Origin: Gibbula magus
Lineage: Eukaryota; Mollusca; Gastropoda; Trochida; Trochidae
Assembly (NCBI GenBank): GCA_936450465.1
Contig: OW388305.1
Coordinates: forward strand, 57,464,625 to 57,528,624
Length of the DNA: 64,000 nt
Direction of reading: 5' to 3'
Shown here: one piece after another, positions 11,116 to 21,813 of the stretch
How positions within the stretch are numbered: position 1 is the stretch's first letter
Layout: the number at the start of each line of letters is the position of its first letter
Notes under the pieces: generated by a model
Seen by the model: only the letters and a program-made list of their open reading frames with translations
The model's database searches: none
What the model was told of the DNA's origin: nothing
Translations under genes and position numbers: made by a program

Positions 11116-11333
11116 TTCGATTGTTCTAGCCGCTAGGCATCTTAGAATGTGTTGTCAGTTGATTATTATTTAGGAATCTACTGGTCATTGACTGTCCCAG
11201 TCAGGAGGGGTGTTAGGTTTTGACATTTTCAGTAATGGTACATTTTTCGAGACTGATGTATTTTGTCTTGACGTATAGGATAGAATCTCAAAATATCTAG
11301 ACAACTATAGACAAATTAATTTTTGTATTGCAT

Positions 11334-11395
11334 GAACCTGGAATCGAACATGAAACTCTTCACTTGGTAGTCAGTTTTTCTAACCACTAGGCCAC
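11334..11395 (-). other. Decayed tRNA-like sequence
   Basis: Read on the - strand it has GGCCTAGTGGTTAG (A-box-like) and, about 30 bases on, GTTCGATTCC (B-box-like). The acceptor and T stems do not pair well, so it is more likely a SINE head or tRNA pseudogene than a working tRNA. Confidence 0.35.
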
Positions 11396-11750
11396 AAGAC
11401 GCTGTTAGAAACCTTAGGATTGTTTGTCAGTAAGAATCTCGCGTTATATTCAATGTATTGAAGGCATGAAAAGGCAATTTTTTAGCTGTCAATCACACAG
11501 CTTAGCGTGAAAGTTTTGCGCTGCACGTGCATGGAAGAATCCATTTCATAAAGGTCGCAGCTACTTGTACCATATCCGATGAATGAGCACCGAAATTTGC
11601 AAAATAATTGATTTTGGTGTCTCATAATTGAAATTTATTGTTTCAAATGCAAAAAGATCACATTTGCATTTTTCGTGACGTCATACATGGATTAAGATGG
11701 AGAATGCATGAGGAGCAGTGGATTCGTTAAAAATAATCAACTCGCCCCGA
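11396..11750. other. Intergenic, no gene seen
   Basis: No open frame or repeat of note was recognised between the tRNA-like relic and the tandem-unit element. Confidence 0.5.
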
Positions 11751-11754
11751 GTTG

Positions 11755-12540
11755 ATTATTGTCCCCCGCCGCGAAGCGCGGAGCGGGGGACATAGTATTC
11801 AGCTCCGTACATCCGTCCGTCCCGCTTCTTGTTAGCGTGATATCTAATGAACCGCTCAACCTAGAATCTTCAAACTTGGTACCAGTCTTCATCTTGGGAA
11901 TACGCAGACCTGAAAAGTTTTTGGTGACCTTGACCTCATTTTCAAGGTCACAGCGAGACTTTGACCAGTTTTGAAAATGTTGTTAGCGCGATATTTAATG
12001 AACCGCTCAACCTAGAATCTTCAAACTTGGTACCAGTCTTCATCTGGGGAATATGTAGACCTGAAAAGTTTTCGGTGACCTTGACCTCATTTTCAAGGTC
12101 ACGGCGAGACTTTGACCAGTTTTGAAAATGTTGTTAGTGCGATTCCTCATGAACCGCTAGAACTATTGGTTTCAAATTTAGTATCAGTCTTCATTTGGGG
12201 AATATCCAGATACCAGTCGATTTGGTTGACCTTGAAATTATTTTCAAGGTCACTACAAGACTGATTGTCAAATGTTGTCAGCACAATATCTCATAACTGC
12301 TGTACCTAGAGTCTTCAAATTTGGTACCTGTCTTCATTTGGGGAATACGCGAACACCAGTCGATGTGGGTGACCTTGACCCCGTTTTAGAGGTCACTACA
12401 AGACTTTGACCATTTTAAATGTTTTGCCCGATATAATAATAATTGAATCAAACATGTCAATGTCACTACTCGGTACAAGCTGTGTGTCCATTCTTTTAGT
12501 TCATTTCTTAATTGCGGCGGGGGGCATGGTCACGTTTGTG
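11755..12540 (+). repeat. Element of about 155-bp tandem units with GGGGGAC tip
   Basis: It opens with a small palindrome, GTCCCCCGCCGCGAAGCGCG to GCGGGGGACA, then CCGTCCGTCC. Four units of about 155 bp follow, marked by GAACCGCTCAACCTAGAATC, TTGGTACCAGTCTTCAT, CCTTGACCTCATTTTCAAGG and ACTTTGACCAGTTTTGAAAA. It closes with GCGGCGGGGGGCATGG. The 71-codon open frame at its start is not a gene. Confidence 0.8.
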
Positions 12541-12550
12541 ACAATTACTT

Positions 12551-12897
12551 GTTTTGAACATTTTCCATTTTCCATTGAATGATGTTAACAATATCAACTT
12601 GTTTCAATTCTTGAATAGCTATAGTTTACTATCGCTACATGGAACATGACATGTCATATATAGTTTAGAATTTTATCATTTCGCAGCCAGTCAATCATCG
12701 TCAGGGAGATAATCCGCCAAAAGGCGAGTTTCTACATGGAAACAGCAAATCTACATGGATCAAACCCATATTTTGTGTAATTTTATGTCGAATGTGATAA
12801 TTTAGGACTTGTATCAAAGTTACAGCTTTCACAGACTGATCGAAGCCGAGATATAAGCAAAATTAAAAACTGTACACATTGATGGTAGTTGCTCCTG
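12551..12897. repeat. Left arm of a 340-bp inverted repeat
   Basis: Complementary to 15319-15660 at roughly 90% over its length, for example GTTTACTATCGCTACATGGA and ATGGATCAAACCCATATTTT against their complements in the right arm. The 3.1-kb interval may be one element with long terminal inverted repeats. Confidence 0.85.
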
Positions 12898-13020
12898 CTC
12901 ACAAACACGCTGTCCATGTTGTTGATAGTGAACTGTACAGGTAGTTGGTGTTATAGGTGTTACCAGGTAACAGAAAAAAAGGCTATGCAGAACTAAAATG
13001 ATGGTCATCAGTAACTTCAT
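12829..13020 (-). CDS. Possible small secreted peptide (63 aa)
   Basis: From an ATG at 13020 the frame reads a hydrophobic leader (MKLLMTIILVLHSLFFCYLV) typical of a signal peptide, then a 43-residue tail with three cysteines. The tail codons overlap the long inverted repeat: the right arm carries the last 21 codons in the same frame, ending in TGA, with only a few changes (an Ile/Val and a Ser/Asn). Upstream of this ATG the longer frame runs into a SINE tail, so the shorter start is preferred. I do not recognise the family. It could be a relic or a chance frame. Confidence 0.3.
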   Translation of the reverse strand: MKLLMTIILVLHSLFFCYLVTPITPTTCTVHYQQHGQRVCEQEQLPSMCTVFNFAYISASISL

Positions 13021-13053
13021 TATTTCTCCTAATTGGGTAGATCTTATAAAGGA

Positions 13054-13113
13054 GTGAGTGAGTGAATTATTGCTTAACGCCGCTTCGGCAGTATTGCAGC
13101 CATTAGCAACGAG
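13054..13113 (-). mobile_element. Ultra-short retroposed element (60 bp) with 11-bp TSD
   Basis: CTTATAAAGGA at 13043-13053 is repeated exactly at 13114-13124. The insert starts GTGAGTGAGTGA and continues TTAACGCCGCTTCGGCAGTA to TTAGCAACGAG, so it is the same family as 11033-11093 in the opposite direction. Confidence 0.85.
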
Positions 13114-13124
13114 CTTATAAAGGA

Positions 13125-14370
13125 AGTTATGACTTGAGTAACTTGAAATGCCACTTAACCTGACATTGTTTAATTCCCTTAAGCTAGTCACGCTTCTTAC
13201 AGAAGTGACTATATAAGTTTGACCTGACTTACGAAAACAATATCACTGATATCTTCTCCGAAAATGTATTCAACTGTAGTTTAACATTTTGCATGTGCAT
13301 TTTTGGACGTTTAAACTTCTGCCTTTCCTTGAAACCAACTTTAAACAAAACTCATTCACTCACACAATCACTCACTCACTAACAAGAATATATGCTAGGA
13401 AATGGATTTTGGACGATTCATTATAATGTTTACAATTACAACTGAAAAACATGCCACATGTGTTTGAAGACCTTATTTAAATACTTTCAGATAGTATAAT
13501 TGCAGAATGTTTGTGAATAGCGGGAATATTATTCATTGTCCAGTCTACTTACTCAAGACAGATATATACGGTTACTTTAAAGAGGATAACTTTGTTTCCG
13601 CCCTTTGATGGCCTTGTAGTTATTATGGCGATGTACATTGGCGGTGTCTTGCAAGCACATTAGAAATTCAAATGGTATTTTGTGACCTATAAGGATACGA
13701 TTGTATTTTAAGTGTGTGAGATTGTTATATATTTAAAAACATCGTTTTGCTTTATAACCTCTTGCAAAGGTCAACAGAAATTACTTTGCTAATAAAGAGT
13801 TATCTCCTTATAAAATTTCATTTAATGTTAATTTACAATGAAGTGTCTTATTTCAGAAACTATCTTGATTTTGTTATGAAATTTCTTAATTCTGGTTGAC
13901 GAATGAAATCCTTGTGTGTGAAACTACACATTGCCTTGAATAACGTTTTCAGTTTGATTTCATATCAATATTTAAATATCTTTATAACGTTTATAGACGG
14001 ACTAATAATAGGAAACCTTTTACTTTAGAAATGGCTCTTCATTGATGTTTTCAATAGCAGATATTACAAGGCTGTGTGAGTTGTTGACCAAATGCGTTGA
14101 TGGCTTGCTTATTTGAATGCTCAATTTAGTTCACGACACATATTTAGAAATTTCAACAAATTTTGGTAATGTGTTTCCAATACGTACGTACCTCTTGAGA
14201 ATAAGGTGCACCACAGTGCCGTTTTATTCTAGATAGCAACAGTTCAAGGTGTAAGAACGAAACAAAACATAGGCCATGAGTATATACGTTAATCTTGTAT
14301 TCTTTTGTTGATTCGATATTTACACCAAAATGCATTTCCGTGAGTACTTTAGTTTATCAATTAAATTATT
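13125..14370. other. AT-rich interior of the 12.5-15.7 kb inverted-repeat interval
   Basis: No protein recognised. Only frames of about 60 codons, with no internal repeats of note. Confidence 0.5.
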
Positions 14371-15024
14371 ATGTCCCCTGAAAATTTTTCGGGAGACATA
14401 ATGTTTTCACCTCCGTCCGTCATTCCGTTATTCCGTTATTCTGTTATTCCGTTATTCCGAAATGCTTTCTTTTCCGGGCCATATCTAAAAAACGTTCAAT
14501 ATTTTTTCACGAAACTTGGTATGTGGTTAGACCTAGTGGTGGAGTGGTGCCTTTTGCCATTTTGGTTATTCTGAATATTTTTTTTTCTGGTTTCCATGGA
14601 AACAATTTGAACTTAGTGCATATTGGGGGTAGGGACCTTTTCCGGCCTCTATCTCCAAAACCGTTCAATATTTTTTCACCAAACTTTGTATTTGCTTAGA
14701 CCTAGTGGTGGAGTGGTGCATTTTGCTACTTTGGCTATTCTGAATTTTTTATTTCTCGTTTTCTCTTAGTGCAAATTGGGGGTAGGGACCTGCCAAAAAA
14801 TTAAATGTTGAGGCAAGAAATTGTCTCTACCAGTCTCAATATGCCCATATCTCAAAATCTGATCAGTATTCACACTTTTTAATTTAATTGAAATAGGTTC
14901 ATTTAATGCATCTTACTGAAACAATGTCATATTTGTTATGAAACCTCAGGGTCAGGGTCAGGGTCAGGACCCCCCCCCCCCCCCCTTTCAAATCCATGTA
15001 TAAGTTGGGATATACATCCACCAC

Positions 15025-15059
<35 letters not shown>

Positions 15060-15135
15060 AAAAATCCTGGATCCGCCCCTGTAGATGATTAGTTTTGATT
15101 GAAAATTGGAGCGGGGGACATCACTGTGCATCACA
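14371..15135 (+). repeat. GGGAGACA/GGGGGACA-tipped repeat element with poly-C runs
   Basis: It begins with the palindrome ATGTCCCCTGAAAATTTTTC then GGGAGACAT, followed by CCGTCCGTCATTCCGTTATT. Diverged units marked by TTTTTTCACGAAACTTGGTA and CTAGTGGTGGAGTGGTGC follow. Two long C runs lie near 14969-14986 and 15026-15057. It ends AGCGGGGGACATCA. The architecture matches 11755-12540, with different internal units. Confidence 0.65.
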
Positions 15136-15318
15136 TGCACATATTTCTAGTTATTTATGATATTCTATATGGAAAACAGTAGCGAGAATCAATTCAATTG
15201 GCACCTTTTCATGTAATATTGACACCTACAAAGTGGAAAAAGAGTATCAAATACTGTTATGCATAGCAACTACCACGGACAGTTACTTTTGATAATTTCC
15301 AACTACCTGGACAGTGAT

Positions 15319-15660
15319 GGAGCAACTACCATCAATGTGTACAGTTTTTAATTTTGCTTATGTCTCGGCTTCGATCAATCTGTGAAAGCTGTAACTTTGA
15401 TACAAGTCCTAAATTATCACATTCGACATAAAATTACACAAAATATGGGTTTGATCCATGTAGATTTGCGGTTTCCATGTAGAAAGTCGCCTTTTCGCTG
15501 ATTATCTCTCTGACGATGATTGACTGGCTGCGAAATGTTAAAATTCTAAACTATATATGCCATGTCATGTTCCAAATATGTAGCGATAGTAAACTATAGC
15601 TATTCAAGAATTGAAACAAGATGATATTGTAAACATCATTCAATGGAAAATTTTCAAAAC
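15319..15660. repeat. Right arm of the 340-bp inverted repeat
   Basis: Complement of 12551-12897. It contains the 21-codon tail shared with the possible secreted-peptide frame on the left arm. Confidence 0.85.
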
Positions 15661-15779
15661 TAACCAATGTCGGGACCCACCCCAGTTGAAAACTACTGTC
15701 TGTCGAGAAAATGATTGTTGACGACTGCCAACTTACGGTTTAGCATGGACAGGGCTCCCCCCCTGTGATTGTGTCATTG

Positions 15780-16110
15780 TAAATCTTTGAAGTTGTAAGT
15801 GCCTTAGAATGTTCGACCAACCCTGGATTCTTCCCTCTACAAGCGTCATCCTCTTTCATTCCTAGGCACTTTCAACTTTATTACACATGGCATAAAACAT
15901 GTATCCATCACTGGCTGTCAAGCTTTGCTGCATTTCCTTAATTTTCCTCGCCGCTAATGGCTGTGATACTGTCGAAGCAGAGTTAAACAATAACTCACTC
16001 CTTAATTTTCCTGTGCCAGCGTATGAATAGAGAGTAAAACTTGATGACAAGGCTTACACAGTGACAGAGACTGGCACAAATTATGCCTTGAGTGGAAAAG
16101 TTGGTGAAGT
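15780..16110. mobile_element. Palindromic element, GGCATAACTCTTGCCAG family, diverged
   Basis: CATCACTGGCTGTCAAGC near 15907 and GACAGAGACTGGCACAAATT followed by ATGCCTTGAGTGG near 16063 are the family's opposed arms. Related copies lie near 21080, 31717, 36365, 38140 and 43432. The 85-codon frame that starts inside it shows no protein features. Confidence 0.5.
15949..15999 (+). mobile_element. Ultra-short retroposed element (51 bp) with 13-bp TSD
   Basis: CCTTAATTTTCCT at 15936-15948 is repeated exactly at 16000-16012. The insert, CGCCGCTAATGGCTGTGATA to AACAATAACTCACT, sits inside the palindromic element at 15780-16110 and so is younger than it. Confidence 0.85.
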
Positions 16111-16984
16111 TTTGAAATACAACTTCAATGGCTTTGAAGGCTTAGTGATTGTGAACTATAGATTCGGTCAAACGCCTGATACTCTGACCACACATAACCT
16201 TGGGCAAATTGACTGGTTCCCTTCTTACTGTTTAAATCGTTCGAAGATGGTGCTTAGCAACAGCGATGGACTGACAGTTGTATTTTTGTTCAATTGTCCA
16301 TGTTCAACAACAATTTGATAGTTATCCATTGACAGGTTAGGCGAACTCTGTCTAGTGAATAAACTTCATTTGATGACAAAACGATCCATTAAATCGCTAG
16401 AATTCTAGCAAGTAGTATTCTCCTGAAAACACTTGCAGCAGTGACGAACCATGTTTCAACTGTATACATAGTCTGTGATTGACTGGATGAAGAGTAAGTA
16501 ATTAAGAGCCCCGAGTCCAGGTCGATAACGATAGAACCTTTAATACTGTCTAGATCCTTATTCACCAAGTTGAAACTTTACTTAGTTGATTTCAATATGC
16601 ATTTGAGGCATTTTGTCACCAAAATAACCATGCAATGAGGAACATTTTCGATTTTCAATCTTTGATAATTATGCTTATATTGAAGAGATAGAGAGTCAAT
16701 AGTTTTGTTTCTTTAACCACAGTCACGTACAAACCTTTTGTATAGCAGGAATGGTCCATTTAATAAAATATAAGCCTAATACAGGCCATTTCTACTAAAT
16801 GTTCTATAACCGATGCGAAGCGAAGCCCATGATAGATATGTACTGTCAAAATATGTTCCCTTCACTGCGCGCTGACCCTGACCCTGACGAGCTCACTTCA
16901 CCCCCTCTAACCCCGTCTCTTATCTACTGCAGAACCCGAGTAGGTGGGCACATTGCGGTTAAACTGCATGTCAGATTATCAGTA
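16111..16984. other. Intergenic, no gene recognised
   Basis: Only a short chance frame near 16799 was seen, and nothing I can assign. Confidence 0.5.
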
Positions 16985-19870
16985 GTCTTAAGCCCTGTTT
17001 ATACGGCGAGCGTTTGCATATAAGTAAATCATTACACATGCAAATTTGCTCATATCAGCAAAATTCGCCTTATGGACGCATTTGTACATATGTATATTTT
17101 ACTACCGTAAGCTATTTTTCACTACCGTAAGCAATTTTGCACCTAGTCAGGGGCAGGTGCAAATGTTTACTACCGTGAGTAAATATGGTATTTTCACTAT
17201 TCTAGTAAAAGTTCGTCGTATACAGACATAGTGACTTCACACAGGTTGAGAAATTATATTTGAGAACTTAAAGATATTCTAACCTCAGGGGGTAGGCTTC
17301 GCGGAAATGATTCTCACAACATTAAAGAATAACGACACAAAAGTATTGGATTACAAATCCACCCCAAAATAGTAGAAACAACGTTTTTAAAAAATACTTC
17401 ATTTTTACAGCCGCCAAACGTTTCATTAGCCAATCAGGTGCTAGCAGAGGTGTGACGTGTTACTCAGGAGTCCTGCTCAACGAGTAGCTGGCTTATGTTA
17501 TTGTTTACATTATACACTCGTCACGAATTTTTCACTGATTTTACTTGTCAAAACAACCTAAAAGTGACCAAAGCTATTAGAAACAATATGTCGGCATATT
17601 CTGTTCAGTCGTTAATTAGTTTTGGTTGTTGTACACTTGTGTTTAGATTGTTTAGTCTCCGATAATGCCGAGTGGATTTTTCAGCGTAAATCTACTGCCA
17701 TCGTCTTTTCTTTGTGTCATTTTGAAGTGTCAGTTCTATAGAGTTACTGCGTGAATGTCAATCACTGACCATTTTCGTTATGTCAGACTCTTATTCTAGC
17801 AATGAGATCTCGCTTTGAACAAGGTAGGTCAAGCGATAACAAAGATTTGATTGAAGAACAAGCGAATGTACCAAATGATCGGGATAATATCTCGTTACTA
17901 TGTCTCCTTTATCTATTCCATTATTTAACAGTTGAAATGAAATAACAGCACATATGTAGGATACTATCTCAAAGTATTTTGATTCAATAAAACAATTCAT
18001 TAAACAATGTGTTTCCACAATTATACAAAATTGGATCGGCAAACAAACCAGAATCCATGCTAATCCTACTCAACGAAAAACGAGACGTATATAAATATAT
18101 CATTTTACAAATTAAAAGAAATACATATCAATTGTTGCACTACATTGTGCTGATTTTCTAACTAGTTCGCATGTAAACAACACTTTACGATGTCCTTATT
18201 GGTTAAATAACTAACCTGTTGTCACCATATGATTGCTAATCCATGTACATCGGTGTGCATCATACATAACAGTGAATGATCGGCTGCTATCACCGACGAA
18301 ACAACAGAACATAATACATCTTAAATTTCGTTGGCTGAATATAACATTCCTAATTTTGATTGGCTCACTATGTCCAGACTGAATGTCGCCTATGGTCTCG
18401 CCTATATGTGTATCTTATTTTAACTAACGACCATTTCAGTATCACCAGTTACGTCATATGACAGGACGTTGGCAATATCTTTACGCGCCACCTCTTATAT
18501 AATTGAACCGGTCCAGTGACCGATATCTGGCATCAAAGCAAAGGTGTGAATGAATTAAGTGCAATTAGTGAGTGTTGATTACATGACTAACTTCTGAACA
18601 ATATAGAATTAATATAGAAATTAAAAGTTAGATTTTCAGCATTCTACATTAACATTTCATCGATTTTACCCAAATAACATGATATTGATGGAACAGAATC
18701 TGAAAGAAAATGTGTACCGAAAAAGAAAACGCCCTTTTCATTTCGATTTGAAATCAATCATGATTCCTTATCATAGATACATCATTGTAGGCTTTAAAAT
18801 CTTTTGACATTTTCACCCGCCACATTTCTCTACAGTTGTATTACACTGAATAAAATAACTGTCTCAATGTAAGTAATTGTAAATGTACAAGATTATAAAT
18901 TTAACGATAGCTCGATTTTTTTCCTCTAAAAACTGTCAACCAGTAACAATGTTGAAAATTTCTAAGTTATAATGCAATTATTCTATTATGAATAAAAAGT
19001 CACCATGAGAAATATTGACTCAATAGACCTCAATACAGGCCTCCTGAAACTTAAAATCAAGCACAACAAAAAAATAAATAATAGTGACGTTTACAATTGA
19101 AATTATTCATTTCAAAGCATATTGTAGCCAATAAAATAACCCAACGCTCCGCTCGATCGGTAAAAGAGCCAAACTAAAACCAGCAACTGAATATCGAAAG
19201 ATCCTTCAAAAACTCCGAACTTACTTCCTACAGACGCACAAATACCCATTCTATCGGAAACTTACAATGTCAAAAGTTGTTATTGTGTTTTAAACGAATC
19301 ATCGACGAAAATCGAAAAATCGCCTAAGGATTTCATTGTAGCAACTCCTGTGTATGACGTCACATCGCTTACGAAGGTTATGCTACACTGAGGGGCCGCG
19401 GAAAACTGAAAACAAATTTACTCACTTTAAACCGCGATATCTGGCTAAGTAGGTGACGCTTCGAAATAATAGTTAGTGTTTTGTTTACTTGAAAGTATTG
19501 TCTATATGAATAAACGAATTAACATCGAACAAAACTGAAAGGTTCTATTATCTTTAAGAAACTCTTGATATTGTCTTTCATATTATCTTTTTTTTGGATA
19601 ATCTCCTTCTTGCACGCGATGACCTTCGATATCCCTCTGACTATTCGATTTTCATTATAATTAGGGCGATAGTCAAACCAATGTTGACAGATATAAATTA
19701 ATGTCATTTATTTAGTTTACATCTAATGAATATTAATTTAGGAATTATCTATTCATATATCAAAATAGTTGGAAGCCCATTTGCTTAGGCAGAAATTAAA
19801 CACGTGTGTATATAGCTACCATAAGCAATAATGCATATATGCAAAGTTCGCCGTATAAACACGGCTTTAC
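16985..19870. mobile_element. Interval bounded by opposed GTTTATACGGCGA termini
   Basis: CCCTGTTTATACGGCGAGCG then TTTGCATATAAG at the left is answered by TATGCAAAGTTCGCCGTATA then AACACGGC at the right. About 2.9 kb lies between, with no recognised transposase. ACTACCGTAAGC motifs repeat near the left end, with a diverged partner near the right. Confidence 0.5.
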
Positions 19871-20058
19871 ACTCAGACTTTGTAAAGTTGTTTATTCGTT
19901 TAATAACACCATTTTATCACATTGAAACGTAGCCTACGAAAAATGGCATTTTCAGAAAATCCCATCTCTCAAAGGCTTCTTTTCAATATTCAATACTTTT
20001 TTCAGAGTCAAAGTGTGAGACTAGCATATCAGTATTCGGATGCATGTTTGTTACGTTA

Positions 20059-20370
20059 GGTGAGGTGAGGTGAGTTGGGATTAAACGTCGCTTTCAAGAG
20101 TATTTCACTTATATCGCGGCTGCTAGTATTATGGCAGGGAGAAAGCCCGCAACGCAATGTGGCTATGCTGTGCGGTGAAACCTGTGAGCATCGGCTGGAA
20201 CTAGCGAACCATGGGTGGTACTACACTGAAATTCAGTGCAGCATTGCACCCAAACCTTACTGCGTGTAGAACAGTTCTCTACTGCAGACAAAGTTGCCGT
20301 GCTCCTGGCGGGATTCGAACCCCGGACCTCTTGATCCGAAAGCCGAACGCGCTAACCACTGCGCTATCCA
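20059..20370 (-). mobile_element. tRNA-derived SINE, near full length, antisense
   Basis: Reads GTGAGGTGAGGTGAGTTGGG, the body CGGCTGCTAGTATTATGGCA, then GGATTCGAACCCCGGACCTC and GCGCTATCC, which is the tRNA head in reverse. No clear target duplication was found. Confidence 0.85.
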
Positions 20371-20459
20371 GGTCAAAGGTTATAGTGTGTGACATGGACA
20401 CATAACATTTTCAAATGCTGACAAATTAAAAGTTATTGCAGTCTGAAATCGAAAGCCGA

Positions 20460-20670
20460 GTCAAGGGCCATAACTCTATAAATATACATCCGATCTGTCC
20501 CTAAAAAGTACATGCGTAGGCCTATCACCGATGTATATCCAAACCATGTATAAAGTTTATATCCAAAGCATGTTTAGGAGGAGTTGATTTCAGAACACAA
20601 GTACCGGACGGACGGACAGACGAGCTGGGCCACGACATAAACCCCCTTGGGTTTCACCCGGGGGTTAAAA
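20460..20670. repeat. Tail of a CGGACGGACAGACG-type repeat
   Basis: GGACGGACGGACAGACGAGC is followed by the palindromic tip CATAAACCCCCTTGGGTTTC to CCGGGGGTT. This resembles the end structure of the elements at 11755 and 61500. Confidence 0.5.
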
Positions 20671-21079
20671 GTGTATCCCTCGGTACGAGGTGACTTTAAA
20701 TCGGACTGAGTAGGTTATTCACCTGATATATCTAAAATTAGACTGTCATAAAAGTCATACCACCCATCTTACGGGATAGTACGGCGTTCTTCCCCAACCC
20801 TCACCCTCCCCGTTATCTACGACACAACCAAGGTAGTCAGGAGCGACCTTTATAACACCTTACTGACGTATCTATTCTCGATAAACTCGGTCACCGTTTG
20901 GCATCGTTTATTATCTCCAAGTAATTTTTTTTCTTCTTAAAGCGAACTCCATTTCCTTTGATGTTTGACATTGATAGAACCTAAAATTATTAAAACTGAA
21001 ACGATATCATTGAATCGTACATAATGTCAGTTGTTCTCGTCGATTTTATGAAAGTAGGATTGATTGACCATTCCGAAAT

Positions 21080-21285
21080 TCCCGCGCAAGGCATAACTCT
21101 CCATCACTGGCTAATTTAAGCCTTGAAGCATTTCGTCCCGTTGCTATGGCAGCGTGTCAGTGTGCAACACATTGACTTGGTAGGTAATGAGGAACCTCTG
21201 GCACAGGAAAGTCAACGGGATGCTGCAAGGCCACACTTAGCCAGTGATAGGGACTGACGCGAGTTGTTCCTTCCGGGGGAAGTTG
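21080..21285. mobile_element. Palindromic element upstream of the methyltransferase
   Basis: AAGGCATAACTCTCCATCAC, TGGCTAATTTAAGCCTTG and CGTCCCGTTG are answered by CAACGGGATGCTGCAAGGCC and TTAGCCAGTGATAGGGACTG. Member of the family at 31717-32292 and 43432-43663. Confidence 0.6.
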
Positions 21286-21359
21286 CGTCTGATCATATAT
21301 TCCAGACGAAACAGAGAACAATGTATTTGTTGAAAACGTGGTACACCCATACTCCGAAG

Positions 21360-21475
21360 AACCCGTCCTCGATTACCCAGGGTTTTATATATGCTCCGTT
21401 ACTCTCCACTATACCATAGTGGAGAGTAACGGAGCATATATAAAACCCTAGGTAACCGAGGATGCGAAGAACCTC
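21360..21475. repeat. Long near-perfect hairpin with a 3-base loop
   Basis: CAGGGTTTTATATATGCTCC then GTTACTCTCCACTAT is followed after three bases by ATAGTGGAGAGTAACGGAGC and ATATATAAAACCCT. Arms are about 50 bp. A second, more open copy of the same arms is at 50034-50206 in an intron. Confidence 0.85.
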
Positions 21476-21751
21476 GATTATGTACTTTTTAGATTTCCGC
21501 AGGTATTTGTTGTCTAAAAGAGTCACACTTTTACAGACTCGCTTTACAGTTTAGTCGCCCAAGCCAGACAGTGGCAGTGACTTGAAAATATGTTCCCATT
21601 TTGGAGATACCTGATTCTTGGTATATACTTGACTTGACCCAGTTTCAAGTCAATTTCAGCTCAGAGTCAAATTTTAAAGTCCTCAGTTACTTGGGTCCTG
21701 CAGTTTTATCTTCCACGGCCCGTAATTCATGTGTGTGACCCACTTAACGCG

Positions 21752-21757
21752 TATAAA
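21752..21757 (+). promoter_or_regulatory. TATA box of the methyltransferase gene
   Basis: TATAAA lies 62 bases before the ATG in GC-richer surroundings (ACGCGTATAAAGCTGC), predicting a short 5' UTR of about 30 bases. Confidence 0.55.
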
Positions 21758-21813
21758 GCTGCTCGCGTGCTCCTGGTCCAGTCTCTCTCACGTTAGACGC
21801 GACCACGCCAGTC

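Noticed and set aside
14969..15057. Poly-C runs as a telomere-like or regulatory tract
   Set aside because: Simple homopolymer expansions inside a repeat element, and prone to sequencing error.
16061..16318. 85-codon frame with a leader-like C-terminal stretch
   Set aside because: Starts inside the arm of a repeated palindromic element; no domain and no supporting context.
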